A stretch of 64,000 nt of DNA, from the NCBI GenBank assembly GCA_900469345.1, contig UBWZ01000013.1, positions 167,021-231,020 of the forward strand. Direction: 5' to 3'. A program made the translations under genes and the position numbers. Positions 18,223 to 27,499 of the stretch are shown here, piece after piece. How positions within the stretch are numbered: position 1 is the first letter of the stretch; every line of letters starts with the position of its first letter. Below the pieces are notes generated by a model. The model did not search any database. It had not been told where the DNA came from and saw only the letters and a program-made list of their open reading frames with translations. This stretch comes from Hyphomicrobiales bacterium. Lineage in GTDB: Bacteria > Pseudomonadota > Alphaproteobacteria > Rhizobiales > Rhizobiaceae.

Positions 18223-19626
18223 ATGCGGATGGTGCGATACCTGGCGAGTGCCGTCGGCGTCGTCATGATTGTGATGCTTGCCGGCATTGCCTATGCGTGG
18301 CGCTCTCAGATTTCTCCCGTCGATGTGCCTCCTGCCTCCTCCTTCGACGCGGCGACGATAGCGCGTGGCGCGTCGCTTGCCGCGGTCGGCAATTGCAGTG
18401 TCTGCCACACGAAGGCAGGCGGTGAGGTATTTGCCGGCGGCCTGGCGCTCCCCACCCCGTTCGGAACAATCTACGCGACCAATATCACGCCCGATCCGGA
18501 GACTGGCATCGGGCGCTGGTCCGAGCAGGCGTTTGCTCGCGCCATGCGCGAGGGCGTCGACCGTGAAGGTCGCCATCTCTATCCGGCCTTCCCTTACGAT
18601 CACTTCACGAAGGTGACCGACGAGGACAACCGTGCTCTCTACGCCTACATGATGACCCGCAAGCCGGTCCGTTCGGAGACGCCGCCGAATGAACTGCCGT
18701 TCCCGATCAACGTGCGCATGGTGCTTGCCGGCTGGAAGCTGCTGTTCTTCAAGCCGGGCGTCTACCAGCCCGACAGCACGAAATCGGCAGAATGGAATCG
18801 TGGTGCTTATCTGGCCGAAGGTCTCGGCCATTGCGGCGCCTGCCATACGCCGCGCAATCTCATGGGCGCCGAAAAGACGGATCAGCTTTATGCAGGCGGC
18901 GAGGCGGAGGGCTGGAATGCCTATGCGCTGAACGCGGCGTCGCCGGCACCTGTGCCTTGGACTGTCGATAGCCTCACCCGCTACCTGTCGAACGGCTATG
19001 AGGAGCAGCACGGCGTCGCCCGCGGGCCCATGGCACCGGTAACGGCCAATATGGGCTCCGCTGCCCCCGGCGATGCAAAAGCGATCGCGACCTACATTGC
19101 GTCGGTCATGGGCGAACCGTCGGTCGAGCGAAAGGCGCGTGGCGAGGGCGTGTCTAAGTCGCCGGCGGCGCAAAGCCCGGGCGTATTGGTTCAGGCGGCG
19201 GGATCCCAAAGTCTGCCGGTCACCGTTGACCCGAAGGACCCGGGTGCTGCGATCTATGCGGCCGCCTGTTCCAGCTGCCACGACGCCGGTCGGCCGGTGC
19301 CTTACGGTGGCCTGCCGCTCAGGCTGAGTTCGGCCACCCATGGCCCGACGCCGATGAACCCGATCAACGTCATCCTCTATGGCCTGCCGGCGCCGGAAGG
19401 CGAGCGCGGCCCGATCATGCCCGGCTTTGCCGGAACGCTGACCGATCGACAGGTCGCGGACCTTCTCGCCTACATGCGCAAGACCTTCAGCGACCAGCCG
19501 GCGTGGAAGGACATCGAGCCTCTTGTCGCCGACATCCGCGCCGGCGCCAAGGACACGGAATTGCACTCCCTCGGCAGCGATGGCAACGCGCCCGCCAATC
19601 CAACGAAGCGAGAGACCTCATGGTAG
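18223..19626 (+). CDS. Tri-heme cytochrome c subunit of a molybdenum hydroxylase
   Basis: A 467-residue exported or membrane-anchored c-type cytochrome. The N-terminus is hydrophobic (residues 5-25). Three C-x-x-C-H heme sites are visible: CSVCH at 58-62, CGACH near 204-208 and CSSCH near 349-353. This arrangement matches the cytochrome subunit of aldehyde or alcohol dehydrogenases and of IorAB-like and nicotinate-type hydroxylases. It would take electrons from the 2Fe-2S subunit in the periplasm and pass them to the respiratory chain. Its last seven bases overlap the start of the next gene, so the three subunits are translationally coupled. Confidence 0.93.
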   Translation: MRMVRYLASAVGVVMIVMLAGIAYAWRSQISPVDVPPASSFDAATIARGASLAAVGNCSVCHTKAGGEVFAGGLALPTPFGTIYATNITPDPETGIGRWSEQAFARAMREGVDREGRHLYPAFPYDHFTKVTDEDNRALYAYMMTRKPVRSETPPNELPFPINVRMVLAGWKLLFFKPGVYQPDSTKSAEWNRGAYLAEGLGHCGACHTPRNLMGAEKTDQLYAGGEAEGWNAYALNAASPAPVPWTVDSLTRYLSNGYEEQHGVARGPMAPVTANMGSAAPGDAKAIATYIASVMGEPSVERKARGEGVSKSPAAQSPGVLVQAAGSQSLPVTVDPKDPGAAIYAAACSSCHDAGRPVPYGGLPLRLSSATHGPTPMNPINVILYGLPAPEGERGPIMPGFAGTLTDRQVADLLAYMRKTFSDQPAWKDIEPLVADIRAGAKDTELHSLGSDGNAPANPTKRETSW

Positions 19627-20111
19627 CCCTCACCGTCAACGGAAAGACCCACCAGGTCGACGTCGATCCCGATACGCCGCTTCTCTACGTCCTGCGTGGC
19701 GAGCTCGAGTTGAACGCGGCGAAGTATGGTTGCGGCCTGGGACAATGCGGAGCCTGCACGGTTCTGGTGGACGGTGAGCCGGTCTTCTCCTGCGTCACGC
19801 CGGTCCTCGTTCTCGAAGGCCGAAAGGTGACGACCGTCGAGGGACTGGGAACCCTTGAGGCGCCCGGCCCTCTCCAGCAGGCCTTCATCGAGGAACAGGC
19901 AGCGCAGTGCGGCTATTGCATCGCAGGAATGATGATGCGAGCGCAGGCGCTTCTTCAGCGCAATGCTGCGGCCACGGACGAGGAGATCAAAGCTCATATG
20001 GAGCCCAATCTGTGCCGGTGCGGTACCCATATGCGGATCATGGCTGCCATCAAGCGCGCCGGGAAGCTGATGCAGACGGCCTCGGCCGCATCAACGGGGA
20101 GGACCGGCTGA
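19620..20111 (+). CDS. 2Fe-2S subunit of xanthine dehydrogenase-family molybdenum hydroxylase (IorA-like)
   Basis: A 163-residue iron-sulphur protein. The N-terminal plant-type ferredoxin cluster is C-G-L-G-Q-C-G-A-C followed by a later C in VFSC. The second all-helical cluster has CGYCIAGM and CRCG. This is the standard small-subunit layout of the xanthine oxidase family. The ATG at 19620 lies inside the end of the cytochrome gene. It has no export signal and is probably carried across the membrane with the Tat-signal-bearing large subunit. Confidence 0.95.
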   Translation: MVALTVNGKTHQVDVDPDTPLLYVLRGELELNAAKYGCGLGQCGACTVLVDGEPVFSCVTPVLVLEGRKVTTVEGLGTLEAPGPLQQAFIEEQAAQCGYCIAGMMMRAQALLQRNAAATDEEIKAHMEPNLCRCGTHMRIMAAIKRAGKLMQTASAASTGRTG

Positions 20112-22378
20112 TGGAACGCGTGACCCTCGCCGACCTCAACAGACGATCGGTTCTTTTTGGAACCGGCGCATTGGTCCTGGCCTTCACACTCAAGCCTGCG
20201 CTGGCCCAGACCAAGAGTCCTGGGGACGAGACCCAGAATTTCCAGGCGGTGGCACAGCCGGCTCCAGAGCTGCCGGGCAGCCTGAAGACCAATCCCAACC
20301 TCGAATCCTGGCTCCGTGTCGAAGCGTCCGGCAAGGCGACCATTTTCACGGGCAAGGCAGAGCTCGGCCAGGGGATCAAGACGGCCTTGCTGCAGATCGC
20401 AGCCGAAGAGTTGAAGATACCCTTCGAGAGGCTGTCGCTGGTCGGCCCCGACACGGTGCTTTCGCCGAATGAGGGTTACACGGCCGGCAGCCACTCCATC
20501 CAGGACAGCGGCACGGCGATCCGTCACGCGGCGGCCCAGGCGCGGGAAATCCTGCTTGCCGAGGCGGGCAGGCGGTTATCCGTGCCGGTCGAGCAGTTAC
20601 GGGCGGCTGACGGCGCAATCACCGGACCGGGTGGCGAGAAACTTGGCTACGGCGAGCTGGTTTCGGACCACCTGATCGAAGGCCGGGCCCAACCGACGTC
20701 GAAGCTCACGGCGCCCGACCAGTTTGTGGAAATGGGCAAGCCGCGCCGGCGGATCGACATTCCGGCCAAGGTTACCGGCGGGGCAGCCTATATCCAGGAT
20801 ATGCGGCCGGATGGCATGCTGCATGGCAGGATCGTGCGTCCGCCGAGCCCCGGGGCCCGCCTGCAGGCGGTGGACCTGTCGCAGGCAGAGACAATGCCGG
20901 GTGTCGTCAAGGTAATCCGTGACGGCAATTTTCTGGCCGTGATCGCGGACAAGGAGTGGCAGGCGATCAAGGCGATGCGTGCCCTCTCCGCGGCGGCTCA
21001 GTGGCAGGAAACGGCGACACTTCCCGACATGGCTGACCTGCCGGCGGTGCTGATGGCGATGCCCGCAGACGACGGGATCGTCGCGGACAAGCGCGGGCCC
21101 GTCAGCGCGGCGCGAAGCGAGGAAGCCACCTTCACCCGGCCCTACCAGATCCATGGCTCGATCGGTCCGTCATGTGGCCTCGCTCAGCTGGTGGATGGCC
21201 TGACCACCGTCTGGACCCACACGCAGGGCGTCTACCCGGACCAAAAAGCCATCGCCCAGATGCTCGGTGTCCCGATCGAAAAGGTTCGATGCATCCATGT
21301 GGAAGGCTCGGGCTGCTACGGCCACAATGGCGCCGATGACGCGGGAGCGGACGCTGCCCTTCTGGCGCAGGTCGTTCCTGGCCGGCCGGTGCGGGTGCAG
21401 TGGATGCGCGAACAGGAACACGCCTGGGAACCGTTTTCGCCGGGCATGGTGACCAAGGTGCGAGCAGGTCTCGACGACAAGGGCAATGTCGTCGACTGGA
21501 ATTACGAACTCTGGAGCAACGGCCACAATTCGCGTCCGGGCACAGCGGGCGCACTTCTCGGCGCCCAGCATATTGCCAAAGCCTTCCCGCTGGACGCACA
21601 GAAGCTGCAGATCACTCCGGAAGGCAACGGCGACCGCAATTCGAACCCGCTCTATGCCTTCCCGAGCCGACATGTCGTCTGGCATTTCCTCGCCGATGCG
21701 CCAATCAGGGTTTCGGCGCTGAGGGGCCTTGGCGCCTATATGAACGTCTTCTCGATCGAGAACTTCATGGATGATCTCGCCTCAAAGGCTGGGGCCGATC
21801 CCGTCGAATATCGGTTGCGGCATTTGGACGACCAGCGTGCCCGGGATGTGGTTGAACGGGCAGCCCGAAATTTCGGCTGGAAAGCGGGACAGAAAGCACC
21901 GGAGGACCACGGGTTCGGATTTGCGTTCGCGCGCTACAAGAACCTTGCTGCCTACTGCGCCGTTGCCATGGAGGTAAAGGTGGAAAAGGAGACGGGGCGC
22001 GTACGCCTCATTCGCGCCACCTCGGCTGTCGATGCGGGAGAAGTCGTCAACCCGGATGGGGTTGCCAACCAGGTTCAGGGCGGGATCATCCAGGCCGCCA
22101 GCTGGACGCTGTACGAGGCCGCGACCTTCGACCGGACGCGGATCACCAGCGTCGACTGGTCCACCTATCCGATCATGCGCTTCGACGCGCTGCCGCAGGC
22201 GGTCGACGTCGACATTATTCCGCGGCCGGGCACGCCGTTTCTTGGCGCGGGCGAATGCGGGCAGGGCCCAGGTGGCGCTGCGGTCGCCAACGCGATCACC
22301 AACGCGATCGGTCGGCGGATCTACGATCTGCCCTTGACGCGGGAAAAGGTGAGAGCTGCGGCACAGCTGCGCGCCTGA
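20111..22378 (+). CDS. Molybdopterin-binding large subunit, IorB-like aldehyde/N-heterocycle hydroxylase
   Basis: A 755-residue catalytic subunit of the xanthine dehydrogenase family, in the single-chain form without FAD seen in IorB and related periplasmic enzymes. The N-terminus carries a twin-arginine signal (NRRSVLFG followed by a hydrophobic stretch and ALA), so the folded complex should be exported. Molybdopterin-site motifs include GKAELGQGIKTALLQIAAEE near the N-terminus and FLGAGECGQGPGGAAVANAI near the C-terminus, which carries the expected catalytic glutamate. The substrate could be an aldehyde, a purine or an aromatic N-heterocycle; the sequence does not decide. No Mo-cofactor maturation chaperone (XdhC type) is adjacent. 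Confidence 0.93.
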   Translation: MERVTLADLNRRSVLFGTGALVLAFTLKPALAQTKSPGDETQNFQAVAQPAPELPGSLKTNPNLESWLRVEASGKATIFTGKAELGQGIKTALLQIAAEELKIPFERLSLVGPDTVLSPNEGYTAGSHSIQDSGTAIRHAAAQAREILLAEAGRRLSVPVEQLRAADGAITGPGGEKLGYGELVSDHLIEGRAQPTSKLTAPDQFVEMGKPRRRIDIPAKVTGGAAYIQDMRPDGMLHGRIVRPPSPGARLQAVDLSQAETMPGVVKVIRDGNFLAVIADKEWQAIKAMRALSAAAQWQETATLPDMADLPAVLMAMPADDGIVADKRGPVSAARSEEATFTRPYQIHGSIGPSCGLAQLVDGLTTVWTHTQGVYPDQKAIAQMLGVPIEKVRCIHVEGSGCYGHNGADDAGADAALLAQVVPGRPVRVQWMREQEHAWEPFSPGMVTKVRAGLDDKGNVVDWNYELWSNGHNSRPGTAGALLGAQHIAKAFPLDAQKLQITPEGNGDRNSNPLYAFPSRHVVWHFLADAPIRVSALRGLGAYMNVFSIENFMDDLASKAGADPVEYRLRHLDDQRARDVVERAARNFGWKAGQKAPEDHGFGFAFARYKNLAAYCAVAMEVKVEKETGRVRLIRATSAVDAGEVVNPDGVANQVQGGIIQAASWTLYEAATFDRTRITSVDWSTYPIMRFDALPQAVDVDIIPRPGTPFLGAGECGQGPGGAAVANAITNAIGRRIYDLPLTREKVRAAAQLRA

Positions 22379-22664
22379 CGACCATGCTGGCGGCCGGACC
22401 TCTCATCGGCCGTCGGCAATGTCTTTCCGGTTTGCGCGCTGTGACCCCGCGCGGGGTTCCTAGCGATTACGGCTTTTGTCGATCCTTGCCCCGTGCTGCC
22501 CGGAATTCCGGGGTTCGCGAGCGTGCGTGAGCGCAAAAAAACAACCCCAAAATTGTGGCGCGTCCATCCTCGCGCAAGCCTGCGGCGTTTACCTTTGGGT
22601 GGGCGCGTTAACCATTTGTTAACCACGCCACGGATAGAACATCGTCAACGATTTGTTTACGTAG
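22379..22664. other. Intergenic region before minC with two 14-bp palindromes
   Basis: No gene is seen in these 286 bases. Two perfect palindromes are present: ACCCCGCGCGGGGT at 22444-22457 and CCCGGAATTCCGGG at 22499-22512. Neither is followed by a T-run. The stretch nearest minC (22600-22664) is AT-richer and probably holds its promoter. No clear Shine-Dalgarno site is visible before the minC ATG. Confidence 0.4.
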
Positions 22665-23405
22665 ATGACCAAAGTGCTAACAGATTCCCGCTCGATCCGT
22701 ATCAAGGGACGTTCGTTCCTGGCGGTCGTTCTATCCCCCGATTTACCGCTCGACGAGTGGTTGATTCAGCTTGACGATCTGGCAGCACGTTCCGCGGGTT
22801 TCTTCCTCGGAAGGCCGGTCGTGCTCGATGTTTCGGACCTCGCCATCGACCGGGGACAGCTCAAGGCGCTGATCGAAGATCTCGCCAAAAGGAACGTCCG
22901 CGTCATGGGCATCGAAGGCGCACGCCCGTCGATGCTGGAGGCAGGCATGCCGCCAGCCATGAAGGGTGGACGACCGGCGGCTGATTTCGAAGTCGAGGAA
23001 AAGGACCCCGAGCCGGCCTCGGACCTGCGCAACTCAGCTCCGGACAAGCCGGCCGTGCCAGAACAACGGCAGGTCACTCAGTCGATCGTCATCGGCGAGC
23101 CGATTCGATCCGGCCAGTCGGTCATCTTCCCGGAAGGGGATGTGACCATCGTGGGTTCGGTCGCCTCAGGCTCCGAGGTCATCGCGGGCGGCTCGGTCCA
23201 CATCTACGGTGCGCTGCGCGGCCGGGTGATGGCGGGGTCGGTGGGTAATGCTTCGGCGCGCATCTTTTGCCGCAAGCTCGAAGCGGAGCTGATCGCAATC
23301 GACGGCGTCTACAAGATGGCCGAGGACATGGATCCGAACCTGCTCGGCAAAGCGGTCCAGCTTTGGCTGGAAGGCGATGTGATCATGGCGGAAACACTTT
23401 TTTGA
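22665..23405 (+). CDS. minC: Septum-site determining protein MinC
   Basis: A 246-residue inhibitor of FtsZ polymerisation. The N-terminal domain (about 1-105) includes FLAVVLSP and the family pattern around PVVLDVSDL. A proline-rich linker follows, and the C-terminal right-handed beta-helix domain (about 135-235) has the repeated glycines of GDVTIVGSVASGSEVIAGGSVHIYGALRGRVMAG, which bind MinD. It is the first gene of minCDE and places the division site at mid-cell. Confidence 0.97.
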   Translation: MTKVLTDSRSIRIKGRSFLAVVLSPDLPLDEWLIQLDDLAARSAGFFLGRPVVLDVSDLAIDRGQLKALIEDLAKRNVRVMGIEGARPSMLEAGMPPAMKGGRPAADFEVEEKDPEPASDLRNSAPDKPAVPEQRQVTQSIVIGEPIRSGQSVIFPEGDVTIVGSVASGSEVIAGGSVHIYGALRGRVMAGSVGNASARIFCRKLEAELIAIDGVYKMAEDMDPNLLGKAVQLWLEGDVIMAETLF

Positions 23406-23435
23406 GGCCCTCGGGCTGAGCACAGGGAGATCAAG

Positions 23436-24251
23436 ATGGGGAAAGTCGTCGTAGTGACGTCAGGCAAGGGCGGCGTCGGCAAGACCACGTCGACCGCCGC
23501 ACTTGGCGCAGCGCTCGCGCAGCGCAACGAAAAGGTCGTGGTAGTCGATTTCGATGTGGGGCTGCGCAACCTCGACCTCGTCATGGGTGCCGAGCGCCGG
23601 GTGGTTTATGACATCGTCAACGTCATCCAGGGCGATGCGAAGCTTCCGCAGGCACTGATTCGCGACAAGCGTCTCGACAACCTCTTTCTTCTCCCGGCGT
23701 CGCAGACCCGCGACAAGGACGCCCTGACGCCCGAAGGTGTCGAGCGGGTGATGGCCGACCTCAAGCGGTATTTCGACTGGGTGATCTGCGACAGCCCGGC
23801 CGGCATCGAGCGCGGCGCAACGCTTGCCATGCGGCACGCGGACATGGCCGTGGTCGTGACCAATCCCGAAGTTTCGTCGGTGCGCGATTCCGACCGCATT
23901 ATCGGTCTCCTGGATGCCAAGACGATGAAGGCTGAACGCGGCGAGCGCATCGAGAAGCACCTTTTGTTGACCCGTTACGACGTCAACCGTGCGGAACGCG
24001 GCGACATGCTGAAGGTCGAGGACGTGCTCGAGATCCTGTCGATCCCGCTGATCGGGATCATTCCGGAAAGCAGCGACGTGCTGCGCGCGTCCAATATCGG
24101 TGCGCCGGTGACGCTGGCCGATGCCAAGAGCGCGCCTGCAATGGCGTATTTCGACGCGGCCCGCCGGCTCGCCGGCGAGGACCTGCCGATAACCATCCCT
24201 GGCGAGAAGCGAGGCATCTTCGGCAAGATTTTCGGAAGGAAGGCGGCATGA
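23436..24251 (+). CDS. minD: Septum-site determining ATPase MinD
   Basis: A 271-residue ParA/MRP-family ATPase. The deviant Walker A motif [14 protein letters not shown] is near residues 10-23. The protein ends with an amphipathic membrane-targeting helix ([12 protein letters not shown]). ATP-bound MinD binds the membrane, recruits MinC, and is released by MinE. The stop overlaps the minE start as ATGA. Confidence 0.98.
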   Translation: MGKVVVVTSGKGGVGKTTSTAALGAALAQRNEKVVVVDFDVGLRNLDLVMGAERRVVYDIVNVIQGDAKLPQALIRDKRLDNLFLLPASQTRDKDALTPEGVERVMADLKRYFDWVICDSPAGIERGATLAMRHADMAVVVTNPEVSSVRDSDRIIGLLDAKTMKAERGERIEKHLLLTRYDVNRAERGDMLKVEDVLEILSIPLIGIIPESSDVLRASNIGAPVTLADAKSAPAMAYFDAARRLAGEDLPITIPGEKRGIFGKIFGRKAA

Positions 24252-24508
24252 GCATATTCCGTCTCTTCGCACGACCGCGGTCAGCGCCCATGGCGCGCGA
24301 GCGGCTTCAGGTTCTGCTGTCGCATGAGCGGTCCTCCGTGGGCAACGATCTCGTCACGCTGCTGCGGGAAGAGATCCTGGCGGTGATCGCCCGGCATGTG
24401 CAGGTCGATCCCGACAAGGTCCAGGTCAAGGTGGATCGCGACGAGCACGTATCGATTCTCGAAATCGACGTCGAGATCCCCCGCGACGCCCACGTGATGG
24501 CGGCCTGA
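24248..24508 (+). CDS. minE: Division topological specificity factor MinE
   Basis: An 86-residue protein with an N-terminal MinD-binding/membrane part ([28 protein letters not shown]) and a C-terminal dimerisation domain ([22 protein letters not shown]). It stimulates MinD ATPase and drives the oscillation that keeps MinC at the poles. Length is normal for the family. Confidence 0.97.
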   Translation: MSIFRLFARPRSAPMARERLQVLLSHERSSVGNDLVTLLREEILAVIARHVQVDPDKVQVKVDRDEHVSILEIDVEIPRDAHVMAA

Positions 24509-24561
24509 TCCCAAAAAAGGGCAGTCTGGTGCTTGCTCTTTGAAAAGAAATTTCAAACCGC

Positions 24562-24598
24562 GAAACGCCCCCGGATCAAGCCGATCCGGGGGCGTTTC
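24562..24598. terminator. Perfect 16-bp stem-loop after minE
   Basis: The arm at 24562-24577 (GAAACGCCCCCGGATC) pairs perfectly with 24583-24598, leaving a five-base loop. It is 53 bases after the minE stop and 111 bases before the ftsK start, so it may end or attenuate minCDE transcription. The downstream side lacks a T-run, so it is not a textbook intrinsic terminator. Confidence 0.55.
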
Positions 24599-24709
24599 CG
24601 CGTCCGGGAGGGACCGATTCCTCCGCCGTGGAAAGGGACAATTAACGTTTATTTTCTATTGCAGAAGCTTCGTATCGGTCGTCCTCTCGTCCATCGGTGT
24701 AATGATTAC

Positions 24710-27370
24710 ATGCGTCTTTTCCGTACCAACTTTCCAGGCCAACCCGGAGCACAAGAGGAAGGGGCTGACACCACACCGCAGACCCCGCATCACCACATGA
24801 CGGAGCCGCTGGCAGATCCCATGGCCGAGCCGCAGGTGCCGGCCCTGGCCCCGCGGGTCGAGACCAGTCTTCCTCCTGAACAGATGCCGGTCTGGCAGAG
24901 CGCATTTTCGTTGGCGCCGAATGTCCGCTTCACCCGGACGCCTGAAAAGGCGATCCCGAAGCGCAACGCGGCGGAGCAGGCGCCGGTCGAACCAGCGGTT
25001 GCTCCGGCGCAAGCGCAGCGGCCAATCGCGCAGCCGGTTCCGGCGGCGACCGTCCAGCCTGCAAGCGCGGCCGACATCGTGCAGGGCAGGGCTGCCGCTG
25101 CCCGTTCGTCCTTTGCGGAGCGCGCAGCGCAGCGTGGCCTGGTGACGCGCGGGCTTCCGACCGACGCGGCTCCGGGTGCCCGTGCACTGGTGGACGAGCT
25201 TCGACGCGAATTCGTCGCGACGCGAAAGCAGTCTGCGCAACCGACCCCGGGTCCGACAGCCCAGGCCGTCAGAGCGAACCAAAGCCCTGGCCACATCAAG
25301 CCGCCCGTATTGCAGACGCAAGTCGTCAGCGCCTCGCGCGGCTCCGCGGCCGCGCAGCGCCCGTCCGCATCTGCCAATCCCTTGTCCGCGTTCCTGCCGC
25401 ACCTGCCCGATCACCTGTTCTGGGAAGCGGTCGATTATGCCGCAAGCCACGATGCCGAGGCGCCCGTGGTGGCACCTCAGGCAGGTTTGCCGCAACCGGT
25501 CCGCGCGGCTGCAGGCAGGCAGGCAGCTCCCGACATGTCGCGCCGTGCCGAACCTGTGGTGCCGCCACCGCAGGCCGCCTCCAGCGACCTCGACGTGGAC
25601 CGCGACTCGCCGGTTCTGCGCTACCGTGCAATCACACTGCGCAGCGCCGCTTCCACCCTGGTCACCGTGACCGAGCAGACGGTCGAGGTCGCCGCAACGG
25701 ATCTGAACATTCCGGCTGCTCCCGTTGCTCCGGTGCCGGCAAAGCCCTCACGTCCAGGACTGGCTGCTGCTCTGGCCGCACGTCGTCTTCCAGGCCTGCC
25801 GCAAAACGCCGCCGTTTCGGCGGAGGACGACTTCGAATTTCCGTCCGCCGACCTGCTGCAGGAGCCGATGCTGCGGGAAACCGCGGCGATGAGCCAGGAA
25901 GCGCTGGAACAGAGCGCTGGTCTTCTCGAAAGCGTGCTGGAAGATTTCGGGATCAAGGGCGAGATCGTCGATGTCCGGCCCGGCCCCGTCGTGACCCTCT
26001 ACGAATTCGAACCGGCGCCCGGTGTCAAATCTTCTCGCGTGATCGGCCTTTCGGACGACATCGCACGGTCGATGTCTGCTCTTTCGGCGCGCGTCGCCGT
26101 CGTTCCCGGCCGCAATGTGATCGGCATCGAGCTTCCCAATCCGGAGCGCGAAACCGTCTACTTCCGCGAGCTCATCGAAAGCGACAGCTACAAGCGCACG
26201 GGCTTCAGCCTGCCCCTGTGCCTCGGCAAGACGATCGGCGGCGAGCCGGTGATTGCCGACCTTGCCAAGATGCCGCACCTGCTGGTGGCCGGCACCACCG
26301 GATCGGGCAAGTCGGTTTCGGTCAACACGATGATCCTGTCGCTTCTCTACCGGCTGCGGCCGGACGAATGCCGGCTGATCATGGTCGATCCCAAGATGCT
26401 CGAACTGTCTATCTATGACGGCATTCCGCATCTGCTGACCCCGGTCGTCACCGATCCCAAGAAGGCGGTTCTGGCACTGAAATGGGCTGTCCGGGAAATG
26501 GAGGACCGCTATCGCAAGATGTCGCGCCTCGGCGTGCGCAATATCGATGGCTACAACACCCGCGTTGCGGCCGCGCGCCGCAGCGGCGAGACGATCATGA
26601 TCAGCGTTCAGGTCGGCTTCGACCGTTCGACGGGCGAGCCGCTCAACGAAGACCAGGAAATGGATCTCGCACCGCTGCCCTATATCGTCGTCATCGTCGA
26701 CGAAATGGCAGACCTGATGATGGTCGCCGGCAAGGATATCGAAGGTGCCATCCAGCGTCTTGCGCAGATGGCGCGGGCGGCCGGCATCCACCTGATCATG
26801 GCGACCCAGCGGCCGTCCGTGGACGTCATCACCGGCACGATCAAGGCCAATTTCCCGACCCGCATCTCGTTCCAGGTCACGTCGAAGATCGACAGCCGCA
26901 CCATCCTTGGAGAGCAGGGTGCCGAACACCTTCTCGGACAGGGCGACATGCTGCACATGATCGGCGGCGGCAGGATCGCCCGCGTCCACGGTCCTTACGT
27001 CGCGGACCACGAGGTCGAATCGATTGTCGCCCATCTGAAGACGCAGGGCCGTCCGCAGTATCTCGGCACGGTTACCGAGGATGCCGACGAACCGGAAGCC
27101 GAGGAAGAGGACCAGGCCGTATTCGACAAGTCGTCGATGGGCGAGGAAGATGGCGACGATCTGTACGACCGTGCAGTCAAGGTCGTACTGCGCGACAAGA
27201 AATGCTCCACGTCCTATATCCAGCGCCGTCTGTCGGTCGGATATAACAGGGCAGCCTCGCTGGTCGAACGCATGGAAAAGGAAGGCCTGGTCGGGCCCGC
27301 CAACCATGTGGGCAAGCGGTCCATCATCGCCGGGAGCCAGGACGCACCAACGGACATGCCGGGCGCCTGA
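24710..27370 (+). CDS. ftsK: FtsK/SpoIIIE-family DNA translocase lacking membrane segments
   Basis: An 886-residue motor protein. I chose the ATG at 24710 ([11 protein letters not shown]); reading further upstream crosses the stem-loop. The first 400 residues are a low-complexity Pro/Ala/Gln-rich linker with no hydrophobic segments. The motor follows: Walker [10 protein letters not shown] near 527-535, Walker [14 protein letters not shown] near 657-669, then [19 protein letters not shown]. The C-terminal gamma winged helix (about 817-880) reads [25 protein letters not shown] and should read KOPS-type DNA signals. Standard FtsK has four N-terminal membrane helices; these are missing here, so this looks like a second, soluble FtsK paralogue. 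It is downstream of minCDE on the same strand. Confidence 0.93.
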   Translation: MRLFRTNFPGQPGAQEEGADTTPQTPHHHMTEPLADPMAEPQVPALAPRVETSLPPEQMPVWQSAFSLAPNVRFTRTPEKAIPKRNAAEQAPVEPAVAPAQAQRPIAQPVPAATVQPASAADIVQGRAAAARSSFAERAAQRGLVTRGLPTDAAPGARALVDELRREFVATRKQSAQPTPGPTAQAVRANQSPGHIKPPVLQTQVVSASRGSAAAQRPSASANPLSAFLPHLPDHLFWEAVDYAASHDAEAPVVAPQAGLPQPVRAAAGRQAAPDMSRRAEPVVPPPQAASSDLDVDRDSPVLRYRAITLRSAASTLVTVTEQTVEVAATDLNIPAAPVAPVPAKPSRPGLAAALAARRLPGLPQNAAVSAEDDFEFPSADLLQEPMLRETAAMSQEALEQSAGLLESVLEDFGIKGEIVDVRPGPVVTLYEFEPAPGVKSSRVIGLSDDIARSMSALSARVAVVPGRNVIGIELPNPERETVYFRELIESDSYKRTGFSLPLCLGKTIGGEPVIADLAKMPHLLVAGTTGSGKSVSVNTMILSLLYRLRPDECRLIMVDPKMLELSIYDGIPHLLTPVVTDPKKAVLALKWAVREMEDRYRKMSRLGVRNIDGYNTRVAAARRSGETIMISVQVGFDRSTGEPLNEDQEMDLAPLPYIVVIVDEMADLMMVAGKDIEGAIQRLAQMARAAGIHLIMATQRPSVDVITGTIKANFPTRISFQVTSKIDSRTILGEQGAEHLLGQGDMLHMIGGGRIARVHGPYVADHEVESIVAHLKTQGRPQYLGTVTEDADEPEAEEEDQAVFDKSSMGEEDGDDLYDRAVKVVLRDKKCSTSYIQRRLSVGYNRAASLVERMEKEGLVGPANHVGKRSIIAGSQDAPTDMPGA

Positions 27371-27480
27371 GCGCCCGGTTGTTTCCAGGTCAGTTCGGAG
27401 CCTGAGCGCCCGGTCTTCAGGTCAATTCTGCGCTTGAGCGCATAGCCGTTCCTGACTTAGGCGGGCGCCTGAGCACCCGA
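27361..27480. repeat. Four tandem hairpin units with about 33-base period after ftsK
   Basis: The motif C-C/T-T-G-A-G-C-G/A-C-C/G recurs at about 27366, 27401, 27433 and 27468, a spacing of 35, 32 and 35 bases. Units 1, 3 and 4 are hairpins with a TGA-containing loop: GGGCGC-CTGA-GCGCCC at 27361-27376, TGCGC-TTGA-GCGCA at 27429-27442, and GGGCGC-CTGA-GCACCC at 27464-27479. Unit 1 contains the ftsK stop codon and is followed by GGTTGTTT. The array lies between the convergent ftsK and MHS transporter genes and probably acts as a terminator. Confidence 0.6.
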
Positions 27481-27499
27481 CCTAATCAGAGACATCGGC

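Noticed and set aside
18058..19566. Minus-strand frame of about 500 codons opposite the tri-heme cytochrome
   Set aside because: The heme sites on the plus strand are clear, and the antisense product is Arg-rich without domains.
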